Below are positions 1 to 5,629 of a stretch of 5,733 bases of DNA, piece by piece (position 1 is the stretch's first letter; each line of letters opens with the position of its first letter). The stretch lies in the NCBI GenBank assembly GCA_028284565.1, contig JANQRM010000584.1, forward strand, positions 1-5,733, in the 5' to 3' direction. The notes under the pieces are model-generated. The model made no database searches and had not been told where the DNA came from. It saw nothing but the letters and a program-made list of their open reading frames with translations. This DNA is from Anaerolineae bacterium (GTDB lineage: Bacteria; Chloroflexota; Anaerolineae; Aggregatilineales; Phototrophicaceae). Both the position numbers and the translations under genes were made by a program.

Positions 1-780
1 GCGTTAGGAAAGTTGGATTTTGGACGTATCCATCCTCTCACAGGTCCTGTGTTCATCAAAGGCACGCAACCGGGTGATACGCTTGAGGTCGAGGTCTTGA
101 AGTTGGAACACAAGGGTTGGGGTTGGAATGGTCATCTGCCCGGCTTTGGGTTGTTGGCTGAAGACTTTGACTTTCCCTTTCTGCAACACTGGCGTTTAGA
201 TGGTGAGTCTTGTTTTATGCGTGATAGTGACAAGGTCGAAATTCCTTTCGAGCCATTTTGTGGCGTGATGGGTGTTGCACCAAAAGAAGATGGGCGCATC
301 GATACAATTCCCCCGCGCTTCAATGGCGGTAATATCGACATCCGTGGGCTGACGATTGGTGCTAAGCTCTATTTGCCAGTGTGGGTCGAAGGCGCACTGT
401 TCTCGACGGCGGATTGTCATTCGGCACAGGGGGATGGTGAAGTCACTGGAATCGGTATCGAAACGCCAATGACGGTCACTTTGCGCTTCAATATCAACAA
501 AAGCATGTCAATCAATGAATTACAATTTTTTACCCCAAGTCCCTTGACGAAGACGGATAGTCACGGGTATCACTGTACGACAGCACATGGTGAAGATTTG
601 TTTGTCAATTCGCAGAATGCGGTGCGGTATATGGTCGATTGGCTTGAATCGACTCATGGATTCTCGCGTAGTCAAGGTTACTCCCTCTGTAGTGCGGCGG
701 CAGATTTGAAAATCAGTGAGATTGTGGATGCCCCTCACTGGATTGTTTCCTGTTATTTTCCATTGAGTATTCTGAAGTGA
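1..780 (+). CDS. Acetamidase/formamidase family amidohydrolase, 5'-truncated by window edge
   Basis: Enzymes of this family (FmdA/AmdA) hydrolyse short amides such as formamide or acetamide to the acid and ammonia in the cytoplasm. The reading frame is open from base 1 (codons for A-L-G-K-L-D-F-G) and ends at a TGA. The family normally has about 50 more residues before the 'KLDF' stretch, so the start lies outside the window. A TTG at 13 is in frame but is not a credible start. Visible family landmarks, in window residue numbers, are HPLTGPV near 11-17, PGFGLL near 47-52, CGVMGVAP near 87-94, the PPRFNGGNIDIR block near 104-115, and ADCHSAQGDGEV near 137-148. The last is the conserved D-x-H-x-x-QGDGEV active-site region, here with AD where many members have GD. 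The C-terminal SAAADLKISEIVD also fits. The C-terminus looks complete. The family is clear; the substrate is not determined by the sequence. The gene is followed by a 498-bp gap, so it is probably the end of an upstream operon. Confidence 0.93.
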   Translation, partial: ALGKLDFGRIHPLTGPVFIKGTQPGDTLEVEVLKLEHKGWGWNGHLPGFGLLAEDFDFPFLQHWRLDGESCFMRDSDKVEIPFEPFCGVMGVAPKEDGRIDTIPPRFNGGNIDIRGLTIGAKLYLPVWVEGALFSTADCHSAQGDGEVTGIGIETPMTVTLRFNINKSMSINELQFFTPSPLTKTDSHGYHCTTAHGEDLFVNSQNAVRYMVDWLESTHGFSRSQGYSLCSAAADLKISEIVDAPHWIVSCYFPLSILK

Positions 781-840
781 TGGGTTGTTTTAAGCGTCCT
801 CTAGCAATTGCTTAACTTGTGAATTTTGAGTTTGTCAGCG

Positions 841-893
841 ACAGATCTCTATACTAACAACAGGAATCATACTTAAGTATACGGGTCTGTTTT
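841..893 (+). terminator. Possible terminator hairpin after the amidase gene
   Basis: Bases 841-854 (acagatctctatac) can pair with 877-890 (gtatacgggtctgt). As RNA this gives a 14-position stem with two G-U wobbles and one C-C mismatch, a loop of 22 bases, and then UUUU at 890-893. The 12-bp palindrome 869-880 (ATACTTAAGTAT) overlaps the right arm and could form instead. The T-run is short and the stem is moderate in GC, so an intrinsic terminator is possible but not secure. A protein-binding site is the alternative. Confidence 0.33.
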
Positions 894-908
894 GCCATTG
901 TTTATAGC

Positions 909-950
909 GGGCGCATTAGTCACATAGACACTGACCCTAATGATACGCCC
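909..950. repeat. Inverted repeat, imperfect 11-bp stem
   Basis: GGGCG-CATTAG at 909-919 is matched by CTAATG-ATA-CGCCC at 937-950. This gives 11 base pairs with a 3-base bulge and a 17-base loop. No T-run follows on the + strand, so it is not a standard terminator for the upstream gene. It could be an RNA structure, a binding site or a remnant of a mobile element. No further evidence separates these. Confidence 0.5.
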
Positions 951-996
951 CTACATACCATTTAGCTCAAATCATTAATGGCATTATTTTAATTTC

Positions 997-1056
997 TTAT
1001 CTGGTGAATTTGTGATTTATTGTGAACGGATTTCACGGTTATCTGGCGGTATCTGG
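997..1056. promoter_or_regulatory. Cluster of TATCTGG direct repeats and a GTGAA-N5-TTCAC dyad
   Basis: TATCTGG occurs at 998-1004, 1040-1046 and 1050-1056. The starts are 42 and 10 bases apart, close to four and one helical turns. The last two copies lie in near-tandem units (1036-1046 and 1047-1056). TTGTGA occurs at 1010-1015 and 1020-1025, also 10 bases apart. A perfect dyad GTGAA-N5-TTCAC spans 1022-1036. The cluster lies about 85-145 bp upstream of the -35 box at 1142, a usual place for activator or Lrp-type wrapped binding. The repeats are seen directly; binding is inferred. Confidence 0.3.
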
Positions 1057-1126
1057 TTGTTTTTCTATGTCAACATGGGTTGCGTTATCCTAAAATATTA
1101 TGGTGCAAATGTGCGATATTCGGACA

Positions 1127-1143
1127 AATAATGTAGCATTATT
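1127..1143. promoter_or_regulatory. Operator-like dyad overlapping the -35 box
   Basis: AATAATG-TAG-CATTATT is a perfect 7-bp inverted repeat with a 3-base spacer. Its right end runs into the TTGACA -35 box at 1142-1147, and its centre lies about 42 bases before the expected transcription start. Lrp/AsnC proteins bind short AT-rich dyads and often control their own genes, so autoregulation by the product of the gene at 1279 is a natural guess. The dyad is seen directly; the ligand protein is inferred. Confidence 0.45.
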
Positions 1144-1170
1144 GACAAAATCGAAGTAAATTGCTATTCT
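1142..1170 (+). promoter_or_regulatory. Sigma-70-type promoter for the Lrp/AsnC gene
   Basis: A perfect -35 TTGACA (1142-1147) is followed after exactly 17 bases by TATTCT (1165-1170). The -10 box is preceded by TGC, which makes an extended -10 element. Transcription would start near 1177, leaving a leader of about 100 bases before the GTG start at 1279. This is the clearest promoter in the window. Confidence 0.72.
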
Positions 1171-1278
1171 TTTGTGACATAAAGTTTGTGGAACGTCCAT
1201 CAAATTCCATGTGTTAAAGACCCTTAGTTGTTTTTATACTGATGACCTCTATTTGATATACGAAAAGTAGACTTCATC

Positions 1279-1755
1279 GTGACAATAAATTTAGATGATT
1301 TTGACAAGCAACTTCTCATACTTTTAATGGAAGACGCATCGCAAACGAACACAGCTTTAGCCCGCCAGCTGAAAGTCTCTGATGGTACTGTTCGTAACCG
1401 GATTCAACGGCTTATGGAGCAAGGCGTGTTGGAAATTGTAGCGATAGTTGACCCGTGGAAGGTTGGTCATCGTCATCAGCTACTCTCTGGTATTGAGGTC
1501 GAACTGGATAAGATTACCGAGGTCGGCACAGCCTTAGCTGAATTCCCGGAGGTGACATATGTGAGCTATACAACAGGACCCCACGATATATTTATGGTGT
1601 CTGCTTTTAGTAGCGAGGAAGAGTTGTTTTATTTCTTGACTGAAAAACTCGCCAAAATTAAAGGGATACGCAACATCTCATCTAACCATGTTCTGAAAGC
1701 CATTAAACGGACGTTTCGATATGATCAGTTCCTGAAGCCTAATGCGAAGGATTGA
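1279..1755 (+). CDS. Lrp/AsnC family transcriptional regulator
   Basis: A 158-residue DNA-binding protein of normal family length. Residues about 4-50 form the winged helix-turn-helix: LDDFDKQLLILLMEDA, then TNTALARQLKVSDGTVRNRI, which is the classic 'ALA..l.vS..tVrnRI.rL...GvI' pattern. Residues about 66-145 form the RAM/AsnC ligand domain, with alternating strands, 'VTYVSYTTGPHDIFMV' (the G-x-x-D-[IL] signature of the domain) and a C-terminal 'IRNISSNHVLKAIKRT' strand. Such proteins assemble as dimers to octamers and respond to an amino acid or related small molecule. The effector cannot be read from the sequence. The GTG start gives the N-terminus expected for the family; the ribosome-binding site is weak (AAAGTAG, 8 bases upstream). 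It has its own strong promoter with an operator-like dyad, and lies just upstream of an importer operon on the same strand, which it may control. Confidence 0.93.
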   Translation: MTINLDDFDKQLLILLMEDASQTNTALARQLKVSDGTVRNRIQRLMEQGVLEIVAIVDPWKVGHRHQLLSGIEVELDKITEVGTALAEFPEVTYVSYTTGPHDIFMVSAFSSEEELFYFLTEKLAKIKGIRNISSNHVLKAIKRTFRYDQFLKPNAKD

Positions 1756-1954
1756 TCACAGCTGAGGGAAGGGTTTTGCCTAAAATCTGAAATTTTTTCC
1801 AATCGTTAGGCTCAAAATCATCGAAATCATTCATTGAGATGTCGTGATTCGGGATAAGGCGATTTGCATTCTATTATTTCGATGAATACCACCCAATCGC
1901 CATCCATTGCAATTGATCAACTTTTTAGACCAAATAGATGAAAAAGGAACTATT
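1756..1954 (+). promoter_or_regulatory. Leader region upstream of the importer operon, with hairpins
   Basis: This gap separates the regulator from the importer. TTTTG-CCTAA (1774-1783) can pair with TTAGG-ct-CAAAA (1806-1817), giving a loop of 22 bases. GGCGATT (1858-1864) pairs with AATCGCC (1895-1901), with a small inner ATTC/GAAT helix at 1868-1871 and 1884-1887. Two 8-bp palindromes, ATTGCAAT (1906-1913) and TTGATCAA (1913-1920), share one base. No strong promoter is visible. The best -10 candidate is TATTAT at 1872-1877 with only a poor -35 (TTCGGG, 18 bases upstream). The operon could be read partly from the regulator's promoter. Confidence 0.35.
1944..1948 (+). promoter_or_regulatory. 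Ribosome-binding site that fixes the binding-protein start
   Basis: AAGGA lies six bases before the ATG at 1955. This supports 1955 as the start rather than the in-frame TTG at 1907, which has no such site and would put 16 non-signal-like residues before the signal peptide. Confidence 0.75.
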
Positions 1955-3631
1955 ATGTTTTTGTTATCGAATTTGCGGAACGGGAATCTTTCGCGCCAGC
2001 TTTTGGCTTTAATGGTCTTCATGAGTCTGATACTCGGCACTTGGGTTCCGTCTGCGGCTCAGGAAGACGAAATGGGACCCCTTGTCCCACCGCTTGTTGT
2101 TTCTCAATTGTCCTTTGCTTCGTATGAGGAATGGTGGCGGCAGATTCCGCCTGAATTGGAAAAAGTGGGCATCACGGTTGATGTACAGCCGATTGAAGCC
2201 AACACTTGGATTCAGAATTGTAGTGTCGAACGGGATTGTGGTACTTTCACCTCCACTGGCTCTGGTGTGACTGATGACCGCATTGATCCGAACTGGTTCT
2301 TAACCCAAGTCCTACACTCTGACCGAGCTGGGGCGAATGCAGGTGGCAGTAACCTCTCCAACTGGATGAACGAAGAAGTGGATGCCTTGATTGATGCACA
2401 GGCAGTCGAGTTGGATCCTGAGGTTCGCCGCGACCTTATTATGCAAATCCAAGAAATCTTTGCTTCGGAATCCCCCTTTATTCCAGTCTATTTCATCAAC
2501 GATGTTCAAGCGTATGATAAGACCAAGTTTGAAGGTTTTCTCCAACGTCCGAGTGCTGGTATCTCGCGCTTTAACAACTTAACGTCGTTCTTGAATGTTC
2601 GCCCATTGACTGACCAAACCACATTGCGGATTGAGAACAATCATGATGGTAACTCTACTAATCCGTTTGTTGCCTCTGGGGGGTTGTTTAATACAGCCAC
2701 AATGACGTGGATCTATGACACATTGGCACGCAAGAACGAGAATCTTGAGACGATCCCATGGGCGGCTGAATCGTGGGTCTGGGTCGATGATACGACCATT
2801 GATGTCAAGCTCCGCGAAGATATGACCTTCCATGATGGTGAAGCCGTGACAGCCGAGGATGTCGCCTTTACGGTCAATTATGCGATGGAAAATGAATTTG
2901 CGAGTTGGGCTGGTATTTTCGACGTGGTTGCTGGCGTTGAACAAATTGACGATTATACAGTGCGTTTCACGCTACATGATGTTTTTTCGCCCTTTGAATC
3001 GAATATTTTGACAGCAATCTATATCGTGCCACAGCATATCTGGGCTGATATAGATGATCCTCAAGTGTTTGAAAATCCAGAGCCAGTTGGCAGTGGTCCG
3101 TTCACCTTCGGTCATTGGCGTAGAAATGAATCATGGTTGTTCAATCGCAATCCGAACCACTTCCAAGCTCCACAGGTTGACGTCTTGGTTGCCATTATCC
3201 CGACCTCAGAAGTCTGGTTAGGTATGTTGGAAAATCAAGAATTGGATGCCAACGGTACCTATGTGCGTGGTGATTCGCAGATTGAGACGCTTGAAGTCAT
3301 GGACCATCTCGAAATACTGATTACTCCAAGCGTTGGTGTGCAATCGGTTTACATTGACACCCGTGTGTTACCGGGCAGTGACCCTGCTTTCCGACGGGCT
3401 GTACACCATCTCATTCCGAAAGAATCCATCCTCGATGTGGTTGCTGGCTTGGGTGGTGGCACAATTGCCGACGCTAACTGGGTGCATCCCACAAGCGAGT
3501 TCTACAATCCAAATACGGCATCCTATCCTTACGATCCGGAAGCGGCTCGACAGATTCTTGAGGACGCAGGCTATACGTGGGATGATGAAGGACGACTCCA
3601 CTATCCTGCATCTTATGATGTTGATGGGTAA
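1955..3631 (+). CDS. Exported family-5 solute-binding protein (DppA/OppA-like) with circularly permuted domain order
   Basis: A 558-residue binding protein for an ABC importer of peptides, nickel or other small solutes. Residues 1-35 are a Sec signal peptide: R8 and R14 flank the start, a hydrophobic core covers 16-30, and cleavage is likely after SAA (33-35). There is no lipobox cysteine. Residues about 50-217 match what is normally the C-terminal part of the family: PPELEKVGITVDVQPIE (65-81), DPNWFLTQVLHSD (111-123), LSNWMNEEVDALID (134-147), DPEVRRDLIMQIQEIF (154-169), SPFIPVYF (173-180), and the usual end LNVRP (213-217). Residues about 222-551 match what is normally the N-terminal part: TLRIENN, AESW (271-274), LREDMTFHDGEAVTAEDV (286-303), GSGPFTF (379-385), DPAFRRAVHHLI (476-487), YDPEAARQILEDAGY (526-540). 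The protein then stops where the first block should follow. Total length is normal, so nothing large is missing. It is expressed with the permeases downstream. The frame beyond the TAA stays open to 3712 (see findings). The family is certain; the substrate is unknown. Confidence 0.9.
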   Translation: MFLLSNLRNGNLSRQLLALMVFMSLILGTWVPSAAQEDEMGPLVPPLVVSQLSFASYEEWWRQIPPELEKVGITVDVQPIEANTWIQNCSVERDCGTFTSTGSGVTDDRIDPNWFLTQVLHSDRAGANAGGSNLSNWMNEEVDALIDAQAVELDPEVRRDLIMQIQEIFASESPFIPVYFINDVQAYDKTKFEGFLQRPSAGISRFNNLTSFLNVRPLTDQTTLRIENNHDGNSTNPFVASGGLFNTATMTWIYDTLARKNENLETIPWAAESWVWVDDTTIDVKLREDMTFHDGEAVTAEDVAFTVNYAMENEFASWAGIFDVVAGVEQIDDYTVRFTLHDVFSPFESNILTAIYIVPQHIWADIDDPQVFENPEPVGSGPFTFGHWRRNESWLFNRNPNHFQAPQVDVLVAIIPTSEVWLGMLENQELDANGTYVRGDSQIETLEVMDHLEILITPSVGVQSVYIDTRVLPGSDPAFRRAVHHLIPKESILDVVAGLGGGTIADANWVHPTSEFYNPNTASYPYDPEAARQILEDAGYTWDDEGRLHYPASYDVDG

Positions 3632-3712
3632 ATTAATCTAGCAATGGGATCGGCAGATGGTGTCGGTCCCCCCACCCTTTTCCAGTTGATTGTCGAATTG
3701 TCGTTATCATGA
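3632..3712 (+). other. Open in-frame extension of the binding-protein gene beyond its TAA
   Basis: After the TAA at 3629-3631 the same frame reads 26 sense codons and ends in TGA at 3710-3712. This TGA overlaps the ATG of the first permease (3709-3711) as ATGA. The peptide begins INLAMGSADGVGPP and ends QLIVELSLS. By eye it resembles the start of the family's C-terminal block (compare LSFAS...RQIPPELEK at 52-70 of the protein). It may be decayed coding sequence, a readthrough tail, or coding sequence cut off by a sequencing error. If it is none of these, it is simply a 77-bp spacer. Confidence 0.4.
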
Positions 3713-4680
3713 GTCGAAGATATATTGTCCGCCGGTTTATCCAGATGATTTTTACCTTGTGGGTCATCATGACGATCATATTCTTCATGTTTCGCATGAT
3801 TCCAGCTGACCCGGCGGCGTTGTTGGTTGACTCCTCACTGACTACAGAAGCTCAACAGCAATTGCGAGAGTTCTGGGGTATTGATAAACCGGTGATGGAA
3901 CAATACGTCGTGTATATGGGGAATTTGTTCAAATTAGATTTTGGGCGTTCCTTTTTTTATCGAGTCCCCGTTATGGACGTATTGGGTCCCTTCTTGCGTA
4001 ATAGCCTTGTGCTGATGATCCCCTCTGTGTTGCTTGCGATTATCGCCGCGATTGGTCTGGGTAGTTATATGGGCTGGAAACGCGGTTCAAAAATTGAGCG
4101 TTGGGGCATTGTTATTCCCCTCGTTCTCCACGGTGTTCCGCTTTACTGGTTAGGATTAGTCGCTCTCATCATCTTTAGCTTTTGGCTTCGCTGGTTTCCG
4201 TCGAGTGGTATGCGCGAATTGGGCTACACCGCGAATAATGCCTTGGAGATTTATTTGAATGTGGATTTTTTGAGGCATCTGATATTGCCGATGCTAACGG
4301 CGGCGGTTTATCTTACTGCGAGTCCCCTCATGCTGATGCGTAGTAGCATGATCGAGGTGCAAAACGAAGAATTTCTTGATGTTATCCGAGCCAAAGGCGT
4401 CTCGGAGCGAGTGGTCATTCGTCATGCGATGCGGAATGCCCTGTTGCCTGTCGTCACATATCTTGCTTTGTTGGCGACGATAGCCGTTGCAGGATCGGTT
4501 CTCTTGGAAACGGTCTTTTCGTGGCCGGGTATTGGTCGCGCATTGGTGGAAGCTGTGAATTCGCAGGATTATCCTCTAGCACAGGCGGCGTTTTTCATGT
4601 GGTCAGCCTCGGTTGTCATTATGTATTTCCTTGTTGATATTCTCTACCACAAACTTGATCCCCGTATCAGCTTGCGATAA
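3709..4680 (+). CDS. dppB: ABC transporter permease, DppB/OppB type
   Basis: A 323-residue inner-membrane subunit of a peptide/nickel-type ABC importer; the symbol is used at family level only. Six membrane segments are visible, at about 9-31, 98-121, 134-160, 190-210, 246-268 and 292-312. The N-terminal YIVRRFIQMIFTLWVI, then FRMIPADPA, FGID-type WGIDKP (56-61), LDFGRS (76-81) and the C-terminal FSWPGIGRALVEAV with DYPLAQ (270-292) are standard for DppB. The EAA loop that contacts the ATPase is EFLDVIRAKG (221-230) running to P247. There is no Shine-Dalgarno sequence ahead of the ATG, which would make sense if translation were coupled to an upstream frame ending at the ATGA. As annotated, the binding protein stops 77 bases earlier. 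The TAA of this gene precedes the next start by seven bases. Length is normal and no damage is seen. Confidence 0.95.
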   Translation: MSRRYIVRRFIQMIFTLWVIMTIIFFMFRMIPADPAALLVDSSLTTEAQQQLREFWGIDKPVMEQYVVYMGNLFKLDFGRSFFYRVPVMDVLGPFLRNSLVLMIPSVLLAIIAAIGLGSYMGWKRGSKIERWGIVIPLVLHGVPLYWLGLVALIIFSFWLRWFPSSGMRELGYTANNALEIYLNVDFLRHLILPMLTAAVYLTASPLMLMRSSMIEVQNEEFLDVIRAKGVSERVVIRHAMRNALLPVVTYLALLATIAVAGSVLLETVFSWPGIGRALVEAVNSQDYPLAQAAFFMWSASVVIMYFLVDILYHKLDPRISLR

Positions 4681-4687
4681 GGCTCTC

Positions 4688-5629
4688 ATGAACCCGACGA
4701 ATCCAGACATGGTGAGTGACAACAAAGCGCGGTCAACCCGAAAGCGAAATCGACCGGGACGAAATTCGTGGCTCAAGATGCAGTTTCGTGAGTTCATGCG
4801 TGATGGACCCGGCGTTGTTGGTTTCATCATTCTCTCGGTTTTTTTCTTTATTGCGGCTTTTGGTGATAGCATCGCCCCTTATGGTCCCAACGATTTGCAA
4901 TATTTGGACGACGGATCACTAGCGCGAGGCGAACCCCCTTCGTTCCGTTATTTATTCGGGACTACAACCGCTGGACGTGATGTATTTAGTCAGACCTTGT
5001 CTGGTGCGCGGGTAGCTGTGGTTGTCGGTTTCTTATCTGCGATTGTGACAGTGTTTATTGGCAGTAATGTCGCTTTGTGGGCAGGTTATAGCGGTGGCAG
5101 ACTCGATGATGCGCTGATGGGCTTGGTGGATATTACCTATGGTATTCCATTTCTGCCTTTTGCAATTGTCCTTGTCTCGCTACTGGGAACGAGCATCTGG
5201 AATATTATCTTAATCATCTCGCTTCTATTTTGGCGTGGTACAGCTCGTGTCATCCGCGCGCAAGTGTTGACTTTGAAAGAACGTCCCTTTATCTGGTCGG
5301 CTAGAGCGGCGGGTGCGAAACCCCGTTACATTATTTATCGGCATATTCTGCCGAATGTCTTACCGTTAATCCTGCTGTATACGGCATTGGCGGTCAGTAC
5401 GGGTGTATTAACTGAAGCCGGTTTGAGTTTTCTAGGTTTTGGTGACCCACGGTTTCCGAGTTGGGGGACGATGCTTAATGATGCGTTTCGTGCTGGTGCG
5501 GCTCGTCGTGCGTGGTGGTGGATCGTTCCTCCGGGTGTGTGTATCGCCCTTTTCGTTACGGCATCGTATATGGTGGGCAGAGCCTTTGAAGCATCGGCTG
5601 ATCCCCGTTTGCGGGAGTATGGTAGCTAA
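4688..5629 (+). CDS. dppC: ABC transporter permease, DppC/OppC type
   Basis: A 313-residue partner permease; the symbol is used at family level only. The ATG at 4688 is chosen because AAGG (4679-4682) sits five bases upstream and overlaps the preceding stop; the longer frame back to 4613 lies inside the DppB gene. A second in-frame ATG at 4709 is possible. The N-terminus is a basic cytoplasmic extension (RSTRKRNRPGR, 15-25), followed by the OPPC_N-type segment FMRDGPGVVGFIIL and the first membrane helix. Then come LFGTTTAGRDVFSQTLSGAR (89-108), four more helix clusters, the EAA loop PFIWSARAAGA (200-210) to HILPN (219-223), and the family hallmark LSFLGFG...PSWG (246-260). The C-terminus is DPRLREYGS. 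With the DppB-type protein it forms the transmembrane channel. Its TAA overlaps the next gene's ATG by one base. Confidence 0.95.
   Translation: MNPTNPDMVSDNKARSTRKRNRPGRNSWLKMQFREFMRDGPGVVGFIILSVFFFIAAFGDSIAPYGPNDLQYLDDGSLARGEPPSFRYLFGTTTAGRDVFSQTLSGARVAVVVGFLSAIVTVFIGSNVALWAGYSGGRLDDALMGLVDITYGIPFLPFAIVLVSLLGTSIWNIILIISLLFWRGTARVIRAQVLTLKERPFIWSARAAGAKPRYIIYRHILPNVLPLILLYTALAVSTGVLTEAGLSFLGFGDPRFPSWGTMLNDAFRAGAARRAWWWIVPPGVCIALFVTASYMVGRAFEASADPRLREYGS

Larger units (their letters stand above)
781..1278. other. 498-bp intergenic region with regulatory signals
   Basis: No convincing coding region is seen in either strand. The stretch is AT-rich and contains several inverted repeats: 790-795 with 810-815; 841-854 with 877-890; a 12-bp palindrome at 869-880; and 909-919 with 937-950. 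It also holds a cluster of short phased repeats around 997-1056, a dyad at 1127-1143, and a strong sigma-70-type promoter at 1142-1170 facing the Lrp-type gene. The first half probably ends the amidase transcript and the second half controls the regulator gene. No RNA gene or riboswitch that I recognise is present. Confidence 0.7.

Noticed and set aside
13..780. TTG at 13 as the start of the amidase
   Set aside because: The frame is open to base 1 and the family has conserved sequence before this point, so the gene begins upstream of the window.
790..815. TTAAGC/GCTTAA as the terminator of the amidase gene
   Set aside because: The stem is only six base pairs, AT-rich, lacks a following T-run, and competes with the palindrome GCAATTGC at 804-811.
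1021..1037. CRP-type site TGTGA...TCACG
   Set aside because: The spacing is seven bases rather than six and the right half ends in G. It is better described as the dyad GTGAA-N5-TTCAC with no known partner.
1189..1209. Small hairpin TGGAA/TTCCA in the regulator leader
   Set aside because: Five base pairs with an 11-base loop are expected by chance in such a stretch.
1907..1954. Upstream TTG start giving 16 extra residues on the binding protein
   Set aside because: It has no ribosome-binding site and would spoil the signal peptide. The ATG at 1955 has AAGGA six bases upstream.
2600..2620. Two adjacent genes or a misassembly joined at the block boundary in the binding protein
   Set aside because: Provisionally rejected: no stop codon, start site or frame change occurs there and the linker reads smoothly. 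Long-read confirmation is still listed as a check.
2579..2944. A 121-codon frame on the minus strand
   Set aside because: It lies antisense within the binding-protein gene, and its composition is what reverse reading of that gene gives. No family resemblance is seen. The other short minus-strand frames are rejected likewise.
4613..4687. Longer N-terminus for the DppC-type permease
   Set aside because: It lies wholly within the DppB-type gene. The ATG at 4688 has a good ribosome-binding site and gives the normal family N-terminus.
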